A DNA stretch of 64,000 nt from Semisulcospira habei (Eukaryota; Mollusca; Gastropoda; Semisulcospiridae), in contig BTPG01000004.1 in NCBI GenBank assembly GCA_036245525.1, forward strand, positions 230,450,084 to 230,514,083, read 5' to 3'. Below the pieces are notes generated by a model. It worked only from the letters and a program-made list of their open reading frames with translations, was not told where the DNA came from and ran no database searches. Position 1 is the first letter of the stretch; each line of letters starts with the position of its first letter. A program made the position numbers and the translations under genes. This document shows, piece by piece, positions 39,930-49,979 of the stretch.

Positions 39930-42827
39930 TTATGTATCAGCAGACAAGTACTTGAGGAGGCATTCCTTGAAAGAGGAGAGGGAGCTAGCGTGTGTTATAC
40001 ATGTAGGCAGCTTGTTCCAGAAAGATACGCCTGAGAAAGATACACTGGTTTTAAATAGATCTATCCTGGGGCGAGGTGTAATAAAGTTTCGTCTTGAAGT
40101 AGAATAACCTGAACTTGCCTTGGTAAAGAGCTTACAAAGATATTCTGGGTGAATCTCATTCCAGATTTTATACATAAACACTCCCTTGTTTAAGAGGTGA
40201 TGCTTGCTAAGAGGTAGCATTTTCAGTTTTTTGAGTCTTTCGTCAGTTGTCAGGGCTGAATCAGGCAGGATATGTTTCGCTGCTCTCCGATGCAGGGAGT
40301 TAAGCCTCTTCAAGTGTATGTCACCGCTGCCATCCCATATCGTGGACGCATAATCGATGTGGGATTTGACATGTGCATTGTAAAATAACTTGCGGGCATC
40401 AACATTGATAAAGTACTTCAACTTTGAAAGCATAAAAACATTTCTAGCAACAGTTTTACATACAGCATTTATGTGCGATTGCCACTTCATCTGGTCATCA
40501 ACAACTACACCAAGTAATCGGTGTTCCGTGACCTGTGTAACGATGTCGTTATGGATATTCAGGCTGAGTGTAAGTGGCTTGAGCTGGTGCTTCTGACGGG
40601 TTGTTATCGTCATGCATACCATTTTGGAAGGATTTAAAATCATTTCATTGTTTGAACACCAAGTGGAAATTTTGCTCAAACCCTGCTGTAAACGGCCATT
40701 TAAAGAATCAATACTCTTGTCCGGGGTGTGAATTGTGGCGTCATCAGCGAATAGATCACATGAAATTTTGTTGCTAGTCAAATGTAGCGGCAGGTCATTT
40801 ATAAAAAGGCAAAACAGAAGAGGCCCTAGGACTGAACCCTGGGGAACTCCCCGTGTTACTAATCCGCTTGAGGAGTATGAACCATTGACCATGACGCGCT
40901 GCTGTCTGTCGCTAAGATATGAGGCGAAAAGTGGAGTTGTGCCATGGTGGTAAAGAGATTTCTGGCTGTAGTTATTTGAGGAAGAAATGCATTTATTGCC
41001 AAACAAACTACCGAAATACACATTTAGCTTGGAAAGTAGAAGTGTATGGTCCACAAGATCAAAGGCTTTTCGTAAGTCAATAAATACAGCGCCAGTAATT
41101 TCGCCCTGATTTATTGAGCGTAGCCACACATCAGTTAGACGTGCTAGGGCCGTGTGACAGCTGTGCTTTGGTCTGAATCCCGACTGAAGGGGATGGATTA
41201 ATGTATGATTTTCTAAATATTCCAAGAGATGTTTATGGATATGCCGTTCCAGTGGTTTACTAAGGATGGACAATAGTGAGATGGGGCGATAGTTATTAAC
41301 ATCAGTCATATCTCTTGTTTTCGGGAGGGGTATAACCTTGGCCTTTTTAAGTTCCTTTGGGAAAATATTCGTTTGAATGCACAAGTTATAAATATAGGTT
41401 ATTGTTTCAATAACATAAGGAATAGCTAATTTAAGTATTTTGGGGCTGATTTCATCTGGCCCTGACGATTTCTTATTCTTCATTGAACTAATTGCCCTAC
41501 CGACTTCGTGCACTGCCAGTGGTGGAATCACGAAAGGATCAGATCCTGCAGTTCGCGTTCTACAAAAATCAACTAGTCTGTCTGAGCAAGAGTAGGGCTG
41601 AGAACTTGCTTCTGAAGGGACAAGAGACTCGGCAACTGAGAGGAAATGGTCATTAAACATGTCTGCAGTCAGATCAGAAGGGATTAAAGGAGATTTGTTA
41701 CACTTGCTCCCAGTCACTACGGCCATAGCGCGCCAGAGCGTGGACATGTCTTTGTCTTGTTTAATCAAGCGATCAATGAAAGATTTTTTAGCCTGTCGCA
41801 CAAGAGATTTTACGCGATTACGCTCACGCTTAAATTCAGTGAAGCGCTTCTGCTGTCTCAGATCATCTCTCACCCTCATGGCTTGAATGATGTCTTGAGT
41901 AAGCCACGGCGGGAGTGATGCGTGTTTGACGTGTCTCCTCCGCAGGGGCGCATGTTTATTTAAGATCTTAAGAAAGATGGTATACCAAACAGACAGAGCG
42001 CTGTCAGGGTCAGATTTACTAAATACTTCATCAAAAGGTGCGCTGTTAAGATCAAACAGAAACTCGCTATCGTTAAAACTTTTAAAGGAGCGATAGGTGA
42101 TATACGTATGACATTCTTTCTTTGCTTTAGGGAGTTTAGTAGACCACGTACAGCGGATGGGAAAGTGGTCGCTGATACTAAGGTTACCGACAGATACATT
42201 ATGAACAGACTCTGGCTTGGTTGTGTATATATGATCTATGAGTGTGGATGTTGTTTGTGTGATCCGTGTGGGTGAAGTGATTAACTGTTGCAGACCCAAC
42301 AACATTAACGTAGAATCCCACGCATGGTGAGGCTTTAGCATGTCTATGTTAAAGTCTCCCATGAGGATGACATTGGAGTTGGGATTACAAGCTTTATCAC
42401 ACATACTAAGAAAATCATCATACCATTCAAAGTTCGCAGCAGGGTTGCGGTACAGAAAGCCGATAAGAAATGATGGAGATTGGGGGGCCTTCAGCTCAAG
42501 CCACATACACTCAACATCTTTGGTTTCTAAATCATGTCGTCTACGTATAAAATCTTGAATAGACGAGTGAACATAAGCTGCTAATCCTGTCTGTCCATGG
42601 GCCGTAGGATCACGTCTCATGACAGTAAATCCAGGAACTTGGATGGATATATCTGATATATTTGAATTGAGACGTGTTTCGGACAGTCCAAAAATATGAA
42701 ACGGGTCTGCTCCATTTAGATAAACACATATGTCAGGCAACTTATTGCAAAGATGGTAAATATTGAGATGACCAATGCGGAGATCTTTCGTCTTGAGTTT
42801 TACGCCACTCATTTCACGCAAAGTCAA
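39930..42827 (-). CDS. CR1/L2-like LINE ORF2: endonuclease and reverse transcriptase, intact
   Basis: This is an uninterrupted 965-codon ORF. The N-terminal APE endonuclease shows IGHLNIYHLCNKL (18-30), LSETRLN with Glu50, MGDFNIDML (156-164), LIDHIYT and ISDHFPI with D220-H221. The RT shows VIPLPKTRDMTDVNNYRPIS (498-517), HPLQSGFRPKHSCHTALARL, AVFIDLRKAFDLVDHTLLLS, RGVPQGSVLGPLLFCLFIND and the catalytic LFADDATIH with FADD at 693-696. The C-terminus ends with SVSFSGVSFWNKLP and LSSFKECLLKYL, as in CR1/L2/Jockey-type elements. All catalytic residues I can identify are present, so this copy may be young and even active. The start at 42827 gives a protein of usual length. A likely partner ORF1 lies upstream at 44832-46076. 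Confidence 0.93.
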   Translation of the reverse strand: MTLREMSGVKLKTKDLRIGHLNIYHLCNKLPDICVYLNGADPFHIFGLSETRLNSNISDISIQVPGFTVMRRDPTAHGQTGLAAYVHSSIQDFIRRRHDLETKDVECMWLELKAPQSPSFLIGFLYRNPAANFEWYDDFLSMCDKACNPNSNVILMGDFNIDMLKPHHAWDSTLMLLGLQQLITSPTRITQTTSTLIDHIYTTKPESVHNVSVGNLSISDHFPIRCTWSTKLPKAKKECHTYITYRSFKSFNDSEFLFDLNSAPFDEVFSKSDPDSALSVWYTIFLKILNKHAPLRRRHVKHASLPPWLTQDIIQAMRVRDDLRQQKRFTEFKRERNRVKSLVRQAKKSFIDRLIKQDKDMSTLWRAMAVVTGSKCNKSPLIPSDLTADMFNDHFLSVAESLVPSEASSQPYSCSDRLVDFCRTRTAGSDPFVIPPLAVHEVGRAISSMKNKKSSGPDEISPKILKLAIPYVIETITYIYNLCIQTNIFPKELKKAKVIPLPKTRDMTDVNNYRPISLLSILSKPLERHIHKHLLEYLENHTLIHPLQSGFRPKHSCHTALARLTDVWLRSINQGEITGAVFIDLRKAFDLVDHTLLLSKLNVYFGSLFGNKCISSSNNYSQKSLYHHGTTPLFASYLSDRQQRVMVNGSYSSSGLVTRGVPQGSVLGPLLFCLFINDLPLHLTSNKISCDLFADDATIHTPDKSIDSLNGRLQQGLSKISTWCSNNEMILNPSKMVCMTITTRQKHQLKPLTLSLNIHNDIVTQVTEHRLLGVVVDDQMKWQSHINAVCKTVARNVFMLSKLKYFINVDARKLFYNAHVKSHIDYASTIWDGSGDIHLKRLNSLHRRAAKHILPDSALTTDERLKKLKMLPLSKHHLLNKGVFMYKIWNEIHPEYLCKLFTKASSGYSTSRRNFITPRPRIDLFKTSVSFSGVSFWNKLPTCITHASSLSSFKECLLKYLSADT

Positions 42828-43776
42828 TGTGTTTGTGGGAAAAGAAAAAAATCAACAGAATGTATTCGTAACACGTGCCAAAATAGAAAATAATAATAAT
42901 AGAAATAAAAAGTATAAAATCACTAAGTAAATGCAATAAACACAATAAACAAAGACTAGAGGCGTAATCACTGGACGCAGGGGAATAGGCCTTCAGAAGG
43001 CTTACACACATCCGTTGGGACTAAAATACTCTTCAATGTCTCACACCCCGAATCAACAAAGGATTAAGATCAGGAGAAAATTAGTTTCCAGCAATTGTCA
43101 CAAGTAACAGTGATAGTCTGTGTGGCTGCGATTCGTGCAACTAATGAATATCAACACAGACATACATTAGCATTGAAAACTATAGTCCACACTTTGACGG
43201 AAATACCGTCAATGAGACTGCAGAGCTCGCTAGAGAAAGTCCTTCAAGCGACTCCGTGTACAGTGTAATTAATCTGTATGGTGAAGAACTACACTGGACG
43301 TCGTAAGCACTCGCTCTAAACACACAATGCTAGGCCTGTAATGTTTGGTTGTTGTTTTTTCTCATCAACAATGAAGGTCAAGTCACTGACGTCTTTGTGT
43401 TACGAAAGAAAATGACACATAATCTTATTCAGTATTTCCTGATAAAGAATTCAAATGAGAAAAAATGGCACACAACCTAAAAGAAAAGAAAATTCAAATG
43501 ACGCAGAAACTCTGTCCACCCGAGCAGTCACGAACACTGTTTCAAACGACAGTTTTATATATTCATATATATGTGAACGGTACTTGGCACTGAATACACA
43601 CGAGTGTCCACGTTCAGCTTGCAGTGTCCTACAGCGCGAACCAACAAAACCAACAAAATAATGAAGTCTGCGCTACAACAAACAAACATCCCTAACTTCC
43701 CTAATTACACCGGGGGGAGGGGGGAAGGGTCGGAAAGGGGGGAGGAGGGCGTGCGGCGAAGTGGAGGGTAATGGGG
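42828..43776. other. Non-coding stretch between ORF1 and ORF2 of the CR1/L2-like element
   Basis: On the minus strand this follows ORF1 (interrupted by the RTE-D insertion) and precedes ORF2. It is AT-rich with short motif-less ORFs and, at 43712-43750, a G-rich run on the plus strand. It is longer than the usual inter-ORF spacing of CR1-type elements. It may therefore be the 5' leader of a separate ORF2-only insertion, or hold an unrecognised insertion. Confidence 0.45.
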
Positions 43777-43789
43777 TGGGGTGCGGGTT

Positions 43790-44820
43790 CATCATCCATC
43801 ATCAGTCCCTTGCCCGAACTGGGCGTTGGGGGGACTGAAAGGCAGCAGCAACAGACAGTGCTCTCCACTGAGTTCTATTTTGGGCGGTGGCAAGCAAGTC
43901 TGACATCTCGAGTTCGGTCCATTCTTTTATGTTTGTGACCCAACTCTTTCTCTGACGACCTCGCCGACGACTTCCTTCGAGAGTGCCTTGGAGGATAGTC
44001 TTGGACAAGGTGTTGTGTCGGGTCACGTGGCCAAACCAAGCAAGCTTGCGCCGTTTCACGGTTGCCAGAAGGGGTTCATGTGGGCCCACCAGGGAAGTGA
44101 CGATGCTCCGTACATATTCGTTGGTCTTGTGCTCGCGGTACGAGATGCGGAGCAACTTCCTCAGGCACTTGTTCTCAAAGGCCTGGATTTTCTTTTCTGA
44201 GTCTGCAAGCAGTGTCCAAGTCTCACAGCCATAGAGTAGAATAGACACTATGAGGGACTTGTAAAGCCTGTACTTGATGGTGAAGCTGATGGAGTTACTT
44301 CGCCATATCCTGTCCAGCCTGGCCATTGCGGATGTTGCTGTACCTATCCTGATACGGATCTCTGCTATGCAACTACCGTCTTTGGACAGGGTGGCTCCCA
44401 AGTACTTGAAGCTATTGACCTCTTCTAGCTTTTGGCCATTCATGTGAATGTTGCTGCTGCTGTCGCTTGTGGTGTTGATCATCACTTTGCTTTTATCCGT
44501 ACTGATCTCCATGCCATAAGACCCTGCGCTACTTGAAAGTTTGTATGTCAGGTTTTGGAGCTCACTATTGCTGCCTGCCATGAGGTCAATGTCGTCTGCG
44601 AATCGAAGATTGCACAGGGATCTGCCACCAATAGAGATTGAAGTATGGTGGTCGTGGAGGGTTTCCTGCATGATCTTCTCCAGGAATATGTTGAAAAGGA
44701 CAGGAGAGAGCAGGCATCCTTGACGGACACCGATCGTCGTCCTGAAGAACTCGCCTGACTGATTGTTAAGTAGAACCGCGCTGCAGACGTTCTTGTAAAG
44801 CGCTTCTATCATTTGGATCA
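43790..44820 (-). mobile_element. RTE-D: 5'-truncated LINE nested downstream of ORF1
   Basis: This 1031-bp insert is flanked by a perfect 13-bp duplication TGGGGTGCGGGTT (43777-43789 and 44821-44833). The tail is (GATG)n-like at the left (minus-strand 3' end). It interrupts the region just after the stop of the esterase ORF1, so it is younger than that element. Confidence 0.95.
43802..44820 (-). CDS. RTE-D reverse transcriptase C-terminal part
   Basis: The open frame covers IQMIEALYKNVCSAVLLNNQ, TTIGVRQGCLLSPVLFNIFL, CNLRFADDIDLMAGSNSELQ (FADD block), MEISTDKSKVM, EVNSFKYLGATLSKDGSC, VSILLYGCETWTLL, KRRKLAWFGHVTRHNTLSKT and RRRGRQRKSWVTNIKEWTEL, ending VRARD. The stop codon at 43802-43804 is already part of the GAT-rich tail. 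The N-terminal RT fingers and the endonuclease are lost by 5' truncation. The open frame continues upstream of 44820 into host sequence only by chance. It cannot act alone. Confidence 0.88.
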
Positions 44821-44831
44821 TGGGGTGCGGG

Positions 44832-46076
44832 TTACTGCTGTGAATAGAATTGCAATATGGCTTGTGCAATGCTAACACTTAGCGCCTGAACTTGATGTGA
44901 ATCAAGAGGGGAGGCAGTGGGGGCTAATCCCCTCTTCTCCCATCCTCTGGTATTAGGCGCTGAAAGATGGCTCGCTGTCATAGTAGATGGTAAGGGAGGG
45001 TACTCCGTAGCAGCGGACAGTTGTAGCGGCCGACTATGCCTCTGTTCCTGACACAGAGGGGTGGTGGTGTGTGCTCGAGACCTGCGAGAAGCCTCCATGC
45101 CACTGCTGTTGTTCGCAGAAGACTCACGCCTATCAGCGGCCTGACCAGGGGCTGGCTCAAGAGCGGCGCGGGCAGGCCCGGGCTGCTGGTGGTGTTGCGT
45201 AATACGCTTGTCCTCACCAGTGTACTGTGACCCGGGGAGAGGACGCGGATCGGATGAGTGGCCACTGCTCTGTGCGGCCCGTCTGTCCTCACCCGGGGAC
45301 GTCGGCGGCAGGTCAGCGCGTCGTATGTTCTGGGCCAGTGCACTAACACCGTGGTCGCTGGGGTGCAGCTTATCATAATACATGACCTGCTTGGGCGCAC
45401 CTCTGCTTGACAGGAAAGTTGATGTGTGGTCGATAAAAGTGACCTTTTCCTGTTTGCACACAGTTTTGAGGGCTTTGTTTGAGTCGTGTGCAGGGCGGTG
45501 TAGGGGATGATGGCTGCCACGTGTCGGTAGGAGGGAAGACATTTGTAGTCTGGCTTTTGGGAACTTTGCTGACACCAGGCCAGAAAGTTTGAGCCAGGTC
45601 TGTTGGCTGACAGCCCCATCCCAGCAGCTGTTGATGCCGACGTGGATGGTGACAGTCCGTATATTAGGGTTTAGGGGTTGTGCACTCAACCACTGACCCA
45701 GGTGATCCACCCTGAGGCCTGACACTGACAAATTCTGCACCATAGAGTCAGCAGTCGTCATCCTCTTCTCATCGATGAATTTGGTGACAGAATCTCCAAT
45801 CAGAAGAGTGTTTACCTCAGGGCGGATTTTCATTCTGCGGAGTCTGTCCAGTGGTGTCATAATGCTGTCCTGCTGCTTACAAGTTTGCTGTCCCTTTTTT
45901 ACACCGGTATTTTGGGGCTGGAGGACAGCAGACTGATTATCAATCATCCTGGCCCAACCCCTGGAACCTGTTTGATGTTGACACGTTGGCTTGGAATTGA
46001 ACGCTGACAATGTCAGCATGATTGTGCTGGAAGCAGGGTGCAGAGGTGGAGGTTGCTGGGGAAGGTTGTCGAGCAT
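44832..46076 (-). CDS. LINE ORF1 with an SGNH/GDSL esterase-like domain
   Basis: The 414-codon ORF has SGNH-hydrolase blocks in order: LLIGDSVTKFID (GDS at 94-96, nucleophile Ser96), SVSGLRVDHL (Gly120), TVTIHVGINSCWDG (G147 and N149) and YYDKLHPSDHG (D235-x2-H238). The C-terminal 160 residues are low-complexity, rich in Pro, Ser and Arg. Esterase-type ORF1 proteins are known from CR1-like LINEs, where they bind RNA or assist mobilisation in ways not settled. Upstream, another frame gives KLDEINKRLDTFVSQS, a coiled-coil-like stretch that probably belongs to the N-terminus, implying a frameshift near 46000-46080. It ends at TAA just before the RTE-D insertion and most likely pairs with ORF2 at 39930-42827. 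Confidence 0.82.
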   Translation of the reverse strand: MLDNLPQQPPPLHPASSTIMLTLSAFNSKPTCQHQTGSRGWARMIDNQSAVLQPQNTGVKKGQQTCKQQDSIMTPLDRLRRMKIRPEVNTLLIGDSVTKFIDEKRMTTADSMVQNLSVSGLRVDHLGQWLSAQPLNPNIRTVTIHVGINSCWDGAVSQQTWLKLSGLVSAKFPKARLQMSSLLPTRGSHHPLHRPAHDSNKALKTVCKQEKVTFIDHTSTFLSSRGAPKQVMYYDKLHPSDHGVSALAQNIRRADLPPTSPGEDRRAAQSSGHSSDPRPLPGSQYTGEDKRITQHHQQPGPARAALEPAPGQAADRRESSANNSSGMEASRRSRAHTTTPLCQEQRHSRPLQLSAATEYPPLPSTMTASHLSAPNTRGWEKRGLAPTASPLDSHQVQALSVSIAQAILQFYSQQ

Positions 46077-46176
46077 GAGGGTTTTTTATCGCAATGGACT
46101 GGCTAACGAAAGTGTCAAGGCGTTTGTTGATTTCGTCTAGCTTTGATATGATAAGCACCTTATTAACAATCTGCAA
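45940..46176 (-). pseudogene. Probable N-terminal part of the esterase ORF1 in another frame
   Basis: The peptide VNKVLIISKLDEINKRLDTF followed by VSQSIAIKNPHARQ looks like the coiled-coil segment that precedes the esterase domain in CR1-like ORF1 proteins. It overlaps the start of the 44832-46076 ORF in a different frame, so a small indel probably separates them. Confidence 0.5.
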
Positions 46177-46189
46177 TAGATCTGGCAGT

Positions 46190-46289
46190 CAAGGGATTGG
46201 CCCATACCATGGACCCAATCACTTATAATAACTCTCCCCCAAAAAGGCAACTTACATCAATGCCAGAATTAGATCAGTCTTATATGCCA
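46190..46289 (+). pseudogene. Inverted ORF1 N-terminal segment (5' inversion)
   Basis: ATG at 46209 opens MDPITYNNSPPKRQLTSMPE and then LDQSYMPPKQSH, a start typical of CR1-like ORF1 proteins (MDP, PPKR). It is in the opposite orientation to the ORF1 it abuts. A 5' piece inverted at the far end of a LINE is the outcome expected of twin priming. The RTE-B 3' half begins immediately after it. Confidence 0.45.
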
Positions 46290-47576
46290 CCTAAGCAAAG
46301 TCATCTTAAAGATCCTACTGAACAGGCTGAAGCCACAGGCAGAGGAAATCATAGCTGAGGGAACAGGCATGCTTCAGACCAGGGCGCAGCACAACTGAGC
46401 AGATCCTCAACAGGAGAGTTTTATGTGAGAGGTACCTCCAGGACCAGCAAGACCTCTATCATGTCTTTGTGGATTTTAAGAAAGCGTTTGACAGGGTGTG
46501 GCATGCAGCCCTTTGGTCCACCATGAAGCTATACAACATAAATGCCAACCTGATCAAAGTCATAGCAAACCTTTACAACAAGGCCACTAGCACAGTCTGC
46601 TTCAACGGCAAAATAGGAAACTGGTTTAGGACTACATTCCGAGTCAGACAAGGGCTGCTTGCTCTCACCTACTCTTTTCAACATCTTACTGGAAAGAATC
46701 ATGACAGACGCTCTGAAAGATCATGAAGGAACTGTCAGTATTGGAGGCAGAACAATCACAAACACACTTTGCGGATGACATTGATGGCCTTGCAGGAACA
46801 GAGAAGGAGCTAGCTCAGCTGGTGGAAAAGCTGGACAGTACAGCCATTGCGTATGGGATGGAAATCAGTGCAGAGAAGACCAAACTGATGACAAATAACA
46901 CCAGTGGCATGGGCACTGACGTCATGATTGGAAGCCAAAAACTAGAAACAGTTAATAAATTCAAATATTTAGGAGCCATTGTTACAAATTAGGGATCAAA
47001 ACCAGAAATACTGTCCAGGATTGCGCAGACAACAACAGCACTGACAAGATTGAAGACCATATGGAAGGACAGAAACATCACGCTCTGCTCCAAGATCAGA
47101 CTGATGCGCTCCTTGGTCATCTCAGTGTTCTTGTATGCCTGCGAGTCATGGACCATCACAGCAGACCTTGAAAGGAGGATACATGCCACTGAAATGAGAT
47201 GTTTTCGAAGGCTGCTTGGCATTTTCTACAGAGATCACATCACGAACAAGGAAGTGGGAAGCAGAATCAGGCAAGCCATCCGGCCCTATGAAGACCTATT
47301 AGCCATTGTGAAAAAACGCAAACTGAAGTGGTATGGGCATGTCACGCCTTCAGCAGGGCTTGCCAAAACAATCTTGCAAGGCACTGTGCAAGGAGGACGA
47401 AGGAGAGGAAGACAGAGGAAAAGATGGGAGGACAATATCTCAGAGTGGACAGGACTGAGGCTGGGTGATAAGCTAAGAATGGCAGAGAGGAATGGAGGGA
47501 GCTGGTTGCCAAGTCATCAGTGGTGCCCCAACAGTCGGCAAGACTACGGGATATAGATAGATAGATATAGATAGCA
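46290..47576 (+). pseudogene. RTE-B 3' half: reverse transcriptase and (ATAG)n tail
   Basis: The plus strand reads RLKPQAEEIIAE (broken), FRPGRSTTEQILNRRVLCER (frameshifted), YHVFVDFKKAFDRVWHAALW, TTFRVRQG, then after a lost base TLFNIFLERIM-like sequence, HFADDIDGLAGTEKELAQLV (FADD block), MEISAEKTKLM, LVISVFLYACESWT, KKRKLKWYGHVTPSAGLAKT and EDNISEWTGLRLGDKLRM. It ends in the (ATAG)n tail at 47556-47576. Frameshifts and a TAG at 46990 disable it. It is probably the continuation of the 37950-39340 half, separated by the CR1/L2-like element and its nested insertions. Confidence 0.85.
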
Positions 47577-47867
47577 CAACTACTCACGAGCTATGCTGTG
47601 TAAGTTTTCTTCTTTGCAAGTATGGGTGACTGTGCACCTACGAGGTACGGCGAAGGTTATACAATGTTTTTGTTGTTTATCTACTCCATTGTTTACGAAC
47701 AAAACAACACAATTTTTAGTAAAACATAGACCTTTATTGACAAAGTCATGAAATTTCAAAGTCAAGACTTAAAGAATGACCCCAAAACATTGACTTTAGT
47801 GAAAGTCTGGGTTCGCCTGCACACGTGGTATGGCGAAGGTTAAACTGAAGTATCCTGACTGTCGACT
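47577..47867. other. Spacer with a separated direct repeat
   Basis: TGGTATGGCGAAGGTTAAAC (47827) and GAGGTACGGCGAAGGTTATA (47640) form an imperfect direct repeat about 187 bp apart, each after a GTGCACC or CTGCACAC word. No gene was recognised. Confidence 0.4.
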
Positions 47868-48413
47868 GTGTACACTGATACAAACTCTATGATCATAGAT
47901 GTACCTACTGAAGACTTTTATGAAGACATGTAAACAGAGCTAGAGCACTATGACACGTGTGATTATCCTAAGGATCACCCACTATAGAGCACACAAAACA
48001 AGAAAGTACATGGGAAGTTTAAAGACAAACTGAATGGAGTGCCAATAGTTGAGTACATTGGACTGAGGTCCAAAATGTATTCCATACTGCACCAGAAAGG
48101 CAGGCAGTCTAAAGCAAAAGGTATTTTTAAAAAACAGTGATAAAAATAAAGAAATTTGACATTAACACTATAACAAGTTTTAGATGGAAAACTAATGCCT
48201 GATTATCCAAACAAGACACTGAGGTCGAATAAACATAATCTTGAAATGATCACTACACATAAGTCACTTGCTGTTGGTGACACAAAACGTGTATTTTACA
48301 GTAAGGAAAAGGCTTATGCATCTGGGCACTACCAGCTTAAGTTATCGGAAGAAATATTTGATGAATTAGTTGATGAACTGATTGATGAAATGGTTAGAAA
48401 TGAGTAACAGTGT
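47868..48413 (+). pseudogene. Family-B DNA polymerase C-terminal relic (Maverick/Polinton-like)
   Basis: The plus strand reads VYTDTNSMIIDVPTEDFYED (the palm motif YxDTDS with its second Asp changed to Asn), TELEHYDTCDYPKDHPL, NKKVHGKFKDKLNGVPIVEY and IGLRSKMYSILHQKGRQ plus SKAKGI. A second open segment (48195-48407) has KTLRSNKHNLEMITTHKSLA and KAYASGHYQLK. This order matches protein-primed family-B polymerases of Polinton/Maverick or related elements. Two in-frame stops (47935, 48006), an apparent gap before 48195 and the altered catalytic motif show that it is dead. No capsid, protease or integrase of such an element is visible nearby, so only a fragment is left. Confidence 0.7.
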
Positions 48414-49975
48414 CTGGTGGAACAATCTGTAATTCTTCTCTGACAAATAATAATAAGTACGGTATTTATAATGCCCTCTAAGGGGCAGACTCATAAAAAT
48501 AAATCGATGGGTTAGCAGGGACTATTTCTTTTTACATTGTGAACAGAAGTAGACCATATTGGATCAGTTGCCCTACGTTTCACGTCATTCTCTGCCTTGC
48601 CGGGTTGATATTGATATCTTATCTGCTTCATAAACAAACTTGTGTCAGAAGTTTTTAGCCTGGGAGGTGCAAACGGCGCAAGCTGTATTGTTTTTTATTT
48701 AATAGCTTCAACAGGTTTCAAGTGACCTTCGTTATTCATTGTTTTTATTACTGCAGGTAATCTCTTAACCCACTCGGTGTTACATGTGTCATGCATGAGT
48801 TCCTTAGAGTAGGTTGTCCCAGAATTTTTTCACATTCAAAAGACCATAAATTCTTATAGTTTTCTGAAAATAAACATTAAGATGAGCTTGCATGCAAAGT
48901 TTTGTGGAGATATCTTATACGGTTTTTGAGTTATAGCGATTTGAAAATTGTGCCATTCTGTCGTTTTGGGTCAAATTAAAGAAATGTCCATGTTTGAGGC
49001 CTCAGCAATAACACAGTTTTGTCAGCAAACACTGTTTAAAGTATTCAGACAGTGCAGACTACTACTTAGACAAATATAATACTAAACCTTCTTCTCCACA
49101 ATAATGTATGAATAACGTGAACCTGAATGTGCTCTTGCGAGTCACATTTTTCCTCGTTAAACTGAGCGAACAGCCATTTTGGGGTCGCCACCATTCATCA
49201 CCTAATATAAATATTAGCCTGCAAATCAAGCATATCACATGAAACACTGCACTATGCATGCCTATTTTTTGGGGTGTACTCAAGGCTAATAATATGTCCG
49301 TTATTAAGATTCAAAGTATATAAACCATGCCAGTTTGCAACAGTACAAAAATGAACAGTCTAACACAAATTCATTCATTCATTCATTCAGTCCTCTCTGC
49401 GCCGTCTGGTGCTTGAGGCGACTACACAAAGCCAGGTGCAAGTCAAATCTTTATTTATATCTCGAGAACTATTTGACACACAAAAATGGTTCACATATCA
49501 AAAGAAATGCCATAATCTTACAAATGCAATGCAAGTAATGGTTTAGCTTAATAATGATAACTATTAAAAACAAAACTGATATCAGAAAATACAAAAAATT
49601 ATAAGTACGTACTTAAAGTCAAATCTGCAGATCAGAAGAACTTTGACGCATATATGTATGGTTTATATATAAAAATAAAGGCCAGAATCTGGCCTGGTCA
49701 ATGCATATAATGATTCAGATGAATAATAAAATCTTAATCTTAAATTGGTAAAAATTAAAGAATAGGTTATGCTCAATTTCAAAATCAGTACCTTGCTTGT
49801 CAGTTCACAGAAATCTCATGCCAACATGGAAAATTAATATTCAGGATCTCAGTTAAGAAACATGCAGATATTGTGCAAGGCAATAACTGAAATGTGTTGT
49901 TTTGGAAGCACACTGAAATATGAAAATCTGATAGAGAAATAGAGAAGTACAGACAATTTTATGATCGTGAACTAT
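48414..49975. other. AT-rich unassigned stretch
   Basis: TAATAATAAGTACGGTATTT at about 48450 resembles the (AAT)n-plus-TTTATAATGC 3' end seen at 29222, suggesting a short LINE end on the minus strand. (ATTC)n at 49367-49387, followed by AGTCCTCTCTGCGCCGTCTG, resembles another LINE or SINE tail. No gene is supported. Confidence 0.4.
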
Positions 49976-49979
49976 TTAA

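Noticed and set aside
44978..45619. 213-codon ORF antisense-frame to the esterase ORF1
   Set aside because: It overlaps the SGNH ORF1 on the same strand in another frame and has no motif of its own.
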